A DNA stretch of 10,578 bases, from the NCBI GenBank assembly GCA_030624545.1, contig JAUXJX010000025.1:1-10578 (forward strand). Reading direction: 5' to 3'. A program made the position numbers and the translations under genes. Each line of letters starts with the position of its first letter. The stretch's first letter is position 1. Below the pieces are notes generated by a model that was not told the origin of the DNA, did no database searches, and worked only from the letters and a program-made list of their open reading frames with translations. Positions 5,442 to 10,578 of the stretch are shown one piece after another. Origin of the DNA: Bacteroidota bacterium (GTDB taxonomy: Bacteria > Zhuqueibacterota > JdFR-76 > DREG01).

Positions 5442-7226
5442 GTGCATCGATTCATCAAAATCATTCTTGTTCTATTTCCACTCCAGGGCGTTGCGCAGCC
5501 CCAAATCGATGTGGTCTTTCCTCAACCGGACCAGGCGCTGAAACAAAGTGACTCCCATTTTATCTACGGAAATGTTCAGCCTGCCAATGCAAAATTTTGG
5601 ATTAATGATAAATCTGTTTCCCTGTATAAGAAAGTCGCTTTTATGGACTTTATGCCGGTAACGTCAGGCAAATTTGTATTTCACTGCAAAGCCGTCGCTA
5701 ATGGAGATACTGCGTCCTACTCGCTTCCTGTAAGCATCTCCAAACAAATCCAACTGCCGGCAGACTCTCTCGCTATAGATTTTGCTTCTATTCAACCCAA
5801 TGCAGTCCTAATTCTAATTCCAGGTGATGAGCTTGTAGTTTCCCTGCGAGCCACGCCGGGATGCAAGGCGCAGTTTCGTATTGAAGGCATGAACGACTGG
5901 TATCCTCTAATTTCGGAGAACGATCAGTCCGATTTCTACTCAGGATCCCTGTTTGTGGCCGCTCAACAAGAGGATCCCCCCGCAACAAACGGTGACGATA
6001 TTGGAGTATTTCAAATTACAGAATCCGAGGCGATTGTGAACAGCAAGATTGAAATTCAACTGCAGAACTCTGAAAGAGATTTGCTCAGCCATGTATTCGG
6101 CAAGATCAGTTTTTTACCTGCTCCAATTAACCGAGTTGTCGAGCTACTGCCGGAGATAACAATCTTACGAACTGAGCCGGAATCAAAGCGGAATCCTTAC
6201 CTTCCGCGAGGAATCAAACTCCTCATAACCGGAAAAAAAGGAGAACTTTGGCGAGTTGCCCTGGACGAGAAAGAGTCCGGTTGGCTTGAAGACGGCGCCT
6301 TTGCATGGCTGCCCAAAGACACGAAAATTCCCCAAAGCGGCCTCAGTTCTATACATATAGAGAAGACCACCGGATATACGAGAATGATCTTTCCTCTTCA
6401 AATGAAACTACCTTTCCACGTGGAAGAGAAACGCGGCTCTTCAGAATTATGCTTGACCATTTGGGGTGCTCAGCCCTATTCTGGTTCAATGATTGATACC
6501 GGTAACGATGAAATCATAAGGGACATCTCCTGGAGTGATTCGGAAACCGGATCAATGCGATTCGTAATCAAGCTTAATCTGCGTCAGAATTGGGGATATG
6601 ATGCTCAATATGAAGGGACCTCGCTCCAGCTGGACATCCGCCATCCGCCAGCTCTGATTTCCAATTCGTCACCTCTGAAAGGGCGCTTGATTTTATTGGA
6701 TCCCGGCCACCATCCCGATGAAGGAGCTATTGGTCCAACCAGGTTGGAGGAGAGAGACATAAACTGGCGCATTGCGCAGAAATTGAAGAAGATGTTGCAG
6801 CAAAAAGGCGCGACGGTTGTGCTTACCCGGAGCGAGCAGAATGGGACCTCGATTCAGGGCAGAGTCCAAATGATAGAGATGGTCAAACCCGATGTGGCGA
6901 TCAGTATTCATAACAATTCCCTGCCCGAAGGCTTCAACCCCTATCGTGGACGGGGAACCACTGCCTATTATTATCACCCCCATAGCTATCGGCTGACACA
7001 AGCGCTGCACAGAAATCTCACCAAAGATTTGCGGCTGCCGAGCCAGGGCGTTCGATTCGCGGATTTGGCAATCTGTCGTCCAACGAATACGCCCGTAGCC
7101 TTGGTTGAACCTGCGTTTATGGTGATTCCTCGTCAGGAGTATTTGCTTGGTACCGATCGCTTTCAAACCTCAGTGGCGAAATCCCTGAGGCGGGGCCTGG
7201 AGCAATTTTTCCGCGAGAGTCGCTGA
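5442..7226 (+). CDS. Secreted N-acetylmuramoyl-L-alanine amidase (Amidase_3) with long N-terminal region
   Basis: A 594-residue exported murein amidase, which cuts the bond between N-acetylmuramic acid and the stem peptide's L-alanine. Residues 1-18 are a signal peptide (basic start, hydrophobic core, probable cleavage after GVA). Residues 20-100 resemble an Ig-like domain. A middle part near 235-295 looks SH3-like (ending GWLEDGAFAWLP), and 310-405 may be an AMIN-like beta domain; these three assignments are weak. The C-terminal Amidase_3 domain starts at about 413. Its zinc ligands and catalytic residues are visible: H423 in LLDPGHH, E437 in LEERDI, H490 in SIHNN and E556 in ALVEPAF. It starts with GTG, with TTAGGA ending about 10 nt upstream. 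Ddl follows 57 bp downstream on the same strand, pointing to a wall-metabolism operon. The enzyme could act in cell separation or wall recycling. Confidence 0.9.
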   Translation: MHRFIKIILVLFPLQGVAQPQIDVVFPQPDQALKQSDSHFIYGNVQPANAKFWINDKSVSLYKKVAFMDFMPVTSGKFVFHCKAVANGDTASYSLPVSISKQIQLPADSLAIDFASIQPNAVLILIPGDELVVSLRATPGCKAQFRIEGMNDWYPLISENDQSDFYSGSLFVAAQQEDPPATNGDDIGVFQITESEAIVNSKIEIQLQNSERDLLSHVFGKISFLPAPINRVVELLPEITILRTEPESKRNPYLPRGIKLLITGKKGELWRVALDEKESGWLEDGAFAWLPKDTKIPQSGLSSIHIEKTTGYTRMIFPLQMKLPFHVEEKRGSSELCLTIWGAQPYSGSMIDTGNDEIIRDISWSDSETGSMRFVIKLNLRQNWGYDAQYEGTSLQLDIRHPPALISNSSPLKGRLILLDPGHHPDEGAIGPTRLEERDINWRIAQKLKKMLQQKGATVVLTRSEQNGTSIQGRVQMIEMVKPDVAISIHNNSLPEGFNPYRGRGTTAYYYHPHSYRLTQALHRNLTKDLRLPSQGVRFADLAICRPTNTPVALVEPAFMVIPRQEYLLGTDRFQTSVAKSLRRGLEQFFRESR

Positions 7227-7283
7227 TGGGGTCATCAATCCATATGAACAGAGAGCCCGAAAAGGAGACAAGGAGCGTCGTTC

Positions 7284-8417
7284 ATGAGTAAGAAGATTCG
7301 CGTGGCGGTGATTTTCGGAGGGCGCTCGGCAGAACATGAGGTCTCGTTGGTTTCCGCCACCAGTATTATCTCAGCGTTAGACCCGCAAAAATATGAAGTC
7401 ATTCCCATTGGCATTACTCGCGAGGGAAGGTGGATCTGTCATCCGCGTGCCTTGGAGATGCTGAAAACAAGCCAAATTCCACCCAGATTAATGGCGCTGC
7501 TCCAGCCGGACCCCACCGACAAGCAGAAGCTGGTACCGCAAAGAGTCGATGATGCAACATCCGTCTCGCAAATGTCCGGCCAGTTTGATGTCATATTTCC
7601 TGTCTTGCATGGAACGCACGGCGAGGACGGTTCGATCCAGGGCCTCCTCGAATTGATGTCGGTTCCGTACGTGGGAGCAGGAGTTTTGGGTTCTACAGTG
7701 GGGATGGACAAGGTCGTGCAGAAGCACCTGTTTCGCTCGGCAGGTTTGCCCATAGTGAGGTTTCTCTCGTATACGGCCTCGTTTGATCCGGTGAAAAATG
7801 AAGCCGAGCTTGACCATATCGAGGTGGAGCTGGGCTATTCGATTTTCGTGAAGCCGGCAAATTTGGGCTCCAGCATCGGCATTAATAGGGTTCATAATCG
7901 AGAAGAACTGAAAGATTCGATAGCAGAAGCCTTCACCTATGATAGAAAAGTAATCCTCGAAGAAGGCGTCGAGAATGCCAGGGAAATCGAAATCTCCGTT
8001 CTAGGCAATGAAATGCCCCGCGCCTCGCTTCCCGGGGAAATTATCCCCGATGGAGAATTCTATGATTACCGCGCCAAATATGTAAGTGACGAGTCTAAGT
8101 TGGAAATACCGGCCAATCTTCCGGCAGATCTGGTCAGCCGCATTGAGGACATCGCAGTGAGAGCATTCAGCCTTACAGGCTGTGAAGGGATGGCCCGCGC
8201 AGATTTTCTCCTCAGCGGCGACAATCTTTATCTAAGTGAGCTTAACACGATCCCGGGATTTACCTCAATCAGCATGTATCCGAAATTATGGGAAGCTTCC
8301 GGCCTGCCCTACCCTCAACTATTGGACGAGCTGATCCGCTTGGCAATTGAGCGACATGAGCAAAAGAACAAATTGAAAATGAAAATAAAACTGGATTCTG
8401 ACTGGTACAAAAAATAA
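7284..8417 (+). CDS. ddl: D-alanine--D-alanine ligase
   Basis: An ATP-grasp ligase that joins two D-alanines for the peptidoglycan precursor UDP-MurNAc-pentapeptide. The 377-residue length is that of the longer Ddl form. Motifs in order: FGGRSAEHEVSL (11-22), HGTHGEDGSIQGLLE (109-123), GSTVGMDK (136-143), VKPANLGSSIGI (189-200), the omega loop FYDYRAKY (259-266), and the magnesium ligands D307, E319 and N321 in ARADFLL and SELNTIPGFT. The tyrosine ending the omega-loop AKY is the residue linked to D-Ala-D-Ala rather than D-lactate specificity, so a vancomycin-resistance-type ligase is unlikely. AGGAG at 7271-7275 lies 8 nt before ATG 7284, and a second AGGAG stands just upstream. The gene sits between the amidase and the HAD phosphatase, with only 15 bp to the latter. 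The lysine-rich C-terminus is a minor extension. Confidence 0.96.
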   Translation: MSKKIRVAVIFGGRSAEHEVSLVSATSIISALDPQKYEVIPIGITREGRWICHPRALEMLKTSQIPPRLMALLQPDPTDKQKLVPQRVDDATSVSQMSGQFDVIFPVLHGTHGEDGSIQGLLELMSVPYVGAGVLGSTVGMDKVVQKHLFRSAGLPIVRFLSYTASFDPVKNEAELDHIEVELGYSIFVKPANLGSSIGINRVHNREELKDSIAEAFTYDRKVILEEGVENAREIEISVLGNEMPRASLPGEIIPDGEFYDYRAKYVSDESKLEIPANLPADLVSRIEDIAVRAFSLTGCEGMARADFLLSGDNLYLSELNTIPGFTSISMYPKLWEASGLPYPQLLDELIRLAIERHEQKNKLKMKIKLDSDWYKK

Positions 8418-8432
8418 TAGGCTGCATGCAGT

Positions 8433-9089
8433 ATGAGTAGAAATGGTTACGAATTAGCCTTATTCGATTTGGACGGCACACTAGCGGATACGGCCGCCGA
8501 CGTTCACTACAGTATGAATCTCCTGCGTAAAGAGTTGGGAATGCGTGAGATTTCTCTCACGGAGGCCAAGAAGTCAATCGGCCCGGGTCCCGAATTGTTC
8601 GTAAAATGTTTGACTGATAACCGGGCGCACCTTGATCTGAAGGAAACGATTTCTCGTTTTCGTGAAATCTACTTTGGCAACTTATTGAATCAAACCCAGC
8701 TGTTTTCAGGCATGATGGAGGTTGTTCAGAAGCTGTTCAGTCGTGATGTTTCTTTGATGGTTGTTACCAACAAGCCCAGCAGGTTCGCCAACCGGATTGT
8801 GGAGGAATTGCAGTTAGGGCCCTATTTTGAAGCCGTTATCAGTGCTGAAGATGTCAAAAAGCGCAAGCCCGCGCCGGAACCTATTCTGAAGGCCATGGAA
8901 TTGGCCGATCTTCCTGCAGACAAAACGCTAATGATAGGCGATACGGAATATGATATTCGTTCCGCAGTCAATGCAGGCGTTGATGTTTGTGCGGCTGGTT
9001 ATGGCTACTCCCCTAAATCCAAGCTTCGCCACTTCAAGCCGACCTACTTCGTTGACCACCCTCGCGAAATCTTGTCTATCTGGTCGTAG
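8433..9089 (+). CDS. HAD hydrolase, phosphoglycolate phosphatase-like
   Basis: A 218-residue HAD-superfamily phosphatase with a C1-type helical cap, closest in layout to phosphoglycolate phosphatase (Gph) and the PpaX-like group. Motif I is FDLDGTLADT with D12 and D14, motif II is VVTNKPS with T112, motif III is K145 in KKRKPAPEP, and motif IV is MIGDTEYD with D170 and D174. All catalytic residues are present. Gph removes phosphate from 2-phosphoglycolate formed by DNA repair or oxygenase side reactions, but substrate assignment within this subfamily is unreliable. It starts 15 bp after ddl with no clear Shine-Dalgarno site, which suggests translational coupling to ddl and membership of the amidase-ddl operon. 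A link to the cell wall is not implied by the protein itself. Confidence 0.88.
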   Translation: MSRNGYELALFDLDGTLADTAADVHYSMNLLRKELGMREISLTEAKKSIGPGPELFVKCLTDNRAHLDLKETISRFREIYFGNLLNQTQLFSGMMEVVQKLFSRDVSLMVVTNKPSRFANRIVEELQLGPYFEAVISAEDVKKRKPAPEPILKAMELADLPADKTLMIGDTEYDIRSAVNAGVDVCAAGYGYSPKSKLRHFKPTYFVDHPREILSIWS

Positions 9090-9128
9090 AATAGAAAATC
9101 GCCTCCTCAAATTCTTCCCCAAAATTTC

Positions 9129-9161
9129 TTGAAAATCAACCGGGAATACTTACTTTATAAT
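9129..9161 (+). promoter_or_regulatory. Weak promoter candidate upstream of the crotonase gene
   Basis: A perfect TATAAT stands at 9156-9161, about 100 bp before the ATG, in the 170-bp gap that separates this gene from the HAD gene. The best upstream box, TTGAAA at 9129-9134, is 21 bp away, longer than the usual 16-18 bp. The -10 element is therefore the only convincing part. Confidence 0.25.
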
Positions 9162-9259
9162 TCGGTTGCGTCTAACGAATCTTCTCAATTTACCAGCGGC
9201 CGTTATCATGCAGCTTTCAGCTGTCGGCTTAACAACACTTCTATCACCCCGGAGGAAGA

Positions 9260-10042
9260 ATGAATTTTCAGAACATTGTGTTTAAAGTGGAGGACCGCAA
9301 AGCCCTTATCGCTATCAATCGTCCGGATGTGCTGAACGCGCTTAATGCGCAAACCATGGATGAACTGGAAAGCGCCATTGAGGCAATCGAGAATGATGAA
9401 TCGACCGGAGTGGTCGTGGTGACGGGCGTTGGGGAAAAGGCCTTCGTAGCCGGTGCGGACATCAACGAATTGCAGATTCTGGATGGTCCAAACGGAAAGG
9501 GCTTTGCCCAGAGAGGCCAAAATATCTTTAAGCGACTGGAGGATCTGAGCAAGCCGATAATCGCGGCCATAAATGGCTATGCTCTCGGGGGTGGGTGTGA
9601 GCTGGCGCTGGCCTGCCATATCCGTATTGCCTCGGAGAACGCCAGCCTGGGCCAGCCGGAAGTGAATTTGGGAGTTATACCCGGGTATGGCGGAACCCAA
9701 AGGCTGCCCAGGGTTGTTGGATCAAGTATGGCGCTGCAGATGATTCTTACGGGCCAGGTGATTGATGCAAACGAAGCGCTTCGCATCGGGCTGGTCAACC
9801 GGGTCGTTCCACCGGATGAGTTGATTCCAACGGTGGATAAACTAGCTCAGACTATTCTGTCACGTGGCCCTGTGGCGGTTCGACAAGCGCTCAATGCGGT
9901 GAAGTACGGCGTCCAAGTTTCGCTAAGCGAAGGGCTGGGCATCGAGGCAAATCTGTTCGGAGATGTCTGCAAGACGGCAGACAAGACCGAGGGTACAACC
10001 GCCTTTCTCGAAAAGCGTAAACCTGAATTCAAGAATAAATAG
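9260..10042 (+). CDS. Enoyl-CoA hydratase/isomerase (crotonase family)
   Basis: A 260-residue crotonase-family enzyme that hydrates trans-2-enoyl-CoA (crotonyl-CoA or longer) to 3-hydroxyacyl-CoA in fatty acid oxidation or butyrate-type metabolism. The oxyanion-hole elements are AGADI (64-68) and GYALGGG (106-112). Both catalytic glutamates of true hydratases are present: E114 in GGCELALA and E134 in GQPEVNLG, followed by the GYGGTQRLPR signature (142-151). The C-terminal KTEGTTAFLEKRKPEF is the usual trimer-interface tail. Having both glutamates favours hydratase over isomerase or dehalogenase activity. Chain-length specificity is unknown. GGAGG at 9251-9255 lies 4 nt before the ATG. The gene appears to stand alone, with no thiolase, acyl-CoA dehydrogenase or 3-hydroxyacyl-CoA dehydrogenase in the window. 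Confidence 0.94.
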   Translation: MNFQNIVFKVEDRKALIAINRPDVLNALNAQTMDELESAIEAIENDESTGVVVVTGVGEKAFVAGADINELQILDGPNGKGFAQRGQNIFKRLEDLSKPIIAAINGYALGGGCELALACHIRIASENASLGQPEVNLGVIPGYGGTQRLPRVVGSSMALQMILTGQVIDANEALRIGLVNRVVPPDELIPTVDKLAQTILSRGPVAVRQALNAVKYGVQVSLSEGLGIEANLFGDVCKTADKTEGTTAFLEKRKPEFKNK

Positions 10043-10169
10043 AGATACCAACATTCCCGGGTTATCCTGGATTCTCCCCTCCGGTGATGAAGACCTCTTT
10101 AGATGTAGAAATTCAATCGGCCAAGAAGTCGAGATGTTATTTGGCGAGACGCCGGCCACCCGGTTTTAA
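10043..10169. other. Unassigned gap after the crotonase gene
   Basis: This 127-bp stretch has no recognised gene, terminator or promoter. One forward frame, out of phase with the crotonase gene, stays open through it and stops at TAA 10167-10169. Its second half reads like a protein (LPSGDEDLF ... MLFGETPATRF), but it has no credible start codon or ribosome site, and most of its upstream part overlaps the crotonase gene. It could be a decayed gene tail or chance. Confidence 0.3.
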
Positions 10170-10175
10170 TTGAAA

Positions 10176-10415
10176 ATGCCAGGCGGACTCCTTCTTTATG
10201 TGATTTTGCTTGTAGCCCTGATTCTGGCTATGGTCATCACCCATTTTCTGGCCAGGCGGATTGAAAAGTCATTTTCAAAGCGATACAGCGCCTGGGTCTA
10301 TCTCCTTATTTCGATATTTCCTTTGAAGGAACTAATCGGATTATGGCGAAACGGAGGGTTGGAGGCGGGAGTCCATATTTGTGGTTTTGGATCGCTTTCT
10401 GGCTTTCTTGTTTAG
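10176..10415 (+). CDS. Small two-helix membrane protein, function unknown
   Basis: Starting at ATG 10176 (or TTG 10170, two codons earlier), this frame encodes about 79 residues. The first membrane helix (about 5-25, LLLYVILLVALILAMVITHF) is followed by a basic loop (ARRIEKSFSKRY) and a second helix near 42-62. That charge pattern is typical of a real membrane protein with the loop inside. No family is recognised. The last 20 or so residues (after WRNGG) lose hydrophobic character, and a membrane-helix-like translation continues in another frame of the same DNA. The gene may therefore be frameshifted or may overlap a second small gene. No clear Shine-Dalgarno site is seen. Confidence 0.42.
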   Translation: MPGGLLLYVILLVALILAMVITHFLARRIEKSFSKRYSAWVYLLISIFPLKELIGLWRNGGLEAGVHICGFGSLSGFLV

Positions 10416-10483
10416 CTTTTTTCTGGAGAACGCGCCGACAATGGATTCATGCGAAAGACAAAGTTCCAGCGAAAAACGGCTAA
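10343..10483 (+). CDS. Overlapping 46-residue single-helix membrane ORF, or frameshifted continuation of the preceding ORF
   Basis: ATG 10343 opens a 46-residue frame ending at TAA 10481-10483 that overlaps the preceding small membrane ORF by 73 bp in a different phase. It has a basic N-terminus (MAKRR), one strongly hydrophobic, tryptophan-rich segment (YLWFWIAFWLSCLAFFW, about 12-28), then a basic flank (RTRRQW) and a lysine-rich tail. AAGGA at 10326-10330 is a ribosome site at a rather long 12-nt spacing. Two readings fit: a translationally coupled overlapping gene, or the third helix of the preceding protein after a frameshift or sequencing error between about 10340 and 10365. No homologue is recognised. 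Confidence 0.38.
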   Translation: MAKRRVGGGSPYLWFWIAFWLSCLAFFWRTRRQWIHAKDKVPAKNG

Positions 10484-10492
10484 CCTGCTTAG

Positions 10493-10578
10493 TTCATAAA
10501 CCGCGATGACGCAAAGGGCGCAAAGTATTAAAAACAATACTTTATGGTCAGTGGATATTGAGACAGTATCCTATTCAA
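10493..10578. repeat. Second, partial copy of the CCGC-type inverted-repeat element
   Basis: TTCATAAACCGC at 10493-10504 is identical to the outer end of the first element's right arm read on the opposite strand (2616-2627). The following GCAAAGGGCGCAAAG continues the same 9-nt periodic pattern with A replacing some G. A perfect 8-bp AT-only hairpin follows: AAAGTATT at 10522-10529, a 6-nt loop, and AATACTTT at 10536-10543. The second arm, if present, lies beyond the window. It shares the position type of the first copy, between genes. Confidence 0.5.

Noticed and set aside
6693..7166. A 157-codon minus-strand open frame opposite the amidase catalytic domain
   Set aside because: It lies across the conserved zinc-ligand motifs of the sense gene and its translation resembles no protein family.
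7259..7283. Double AGGAG before ddl as a regulatory or attenuator element
   Set aside because: The second AGGAG is at normal ribosome-binding spacing and the first is best explained by purine-rich leader sequence; no hairpin or leader peptide accompanies them.
9206..9700. A 164-codon minus-strand open frame opposite the crotonase gene
   Set aside because: It is fully antisense to a gene with intact catalytic motifs, has no recognisable domain and no ribosome site; it looks like a shadow of the sense codon pattern.
9963..10169. A 68-codon frame starting inside the crotonase gene and running through the gap
   Set aside because: Most of its first half is an out-of-phase reading of crotonase codons and it lacks a ribosome site; only its tail looks protein-like, which is noted in the gap entry instead.

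Overview
This is an ordinary-looking stretch of bacterial chromosome with nine complete protein genes of recognisable family. It also has a possible partial gene tail at the left edge, one or two small membrane ORFs at the right edge, and two copies of a short non-coding repeat. Base composition is roughly balanced by eye. Shine-Dalgarno sites are common and several genes start with TTG or GTG. A lipobox lipoprotein, a secreted murein amidase and a Ddl ligase show a peptidoglycan-containing bacterium. The mix of a stand-alone proline dehydrogenase, a bacterial deoxynucleoside kinase and CCGCAGAG-type intergenic repeats would fit an uncultured lineage of the FCB group (Calditrichota/KSB1-like), but that is a low-confidence guess; no rRNA or other decisive marker is present.

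Layout. 1-98: a possible 3' end of an upstream gene. 224-823: a SpoIIM-like membrane protein, followed closely by a diacylglycerol/sphingosine-type lipid kinase (863-1789). 1912-2442: a zinc-ribbon Nudix hydrolase. 2441-2633: a MITE-like repeat with imperfect inverted arms, bracketed by a 9-bp direct repeat. 2733-3665: a class A beta-lactamase-like lipoprotein whose 3' end overlaps by 49 bp the convergent deoxynucleoside kinase gene (4276-3617, minus strand). 4425-5321: proline dehydrogenase, divergent from the kinase. 5442-9089: an apparent operon of N-acetylmuramoyl-L-alanine amidase, D-Ala-D-Ala ligase and a Gph-like HAD phosphatase. 9260-10042: a crotonase-family enoyl-CoA hydratase. 10043-10578: unassigned sequence, two overlapping small membrane ORFs, and a second, partial copy of the repeat running to the window edge.

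How the genes fit together. The clearest shared theme is the cell envelope: the amidase and Ddl sit side by side, a serine beta-lactamase/transpeptidase-fold lipoprotein lies nearby, and the SpoIIM-like and lipid kinase pair is membrane related. The remaining enzymes (Nudix, dNK, ProDH, HAD, crotonase) are housekeeping metabolism with no obvious joint pathway. I see no convincing new multi-gene system. The items most worth a second look are the repeat family with its possible target-site duplication, the overlapping small membrane ORFs at 10176-10483, and the overlapping convergent gene ends with a hairpin at the stop codon.
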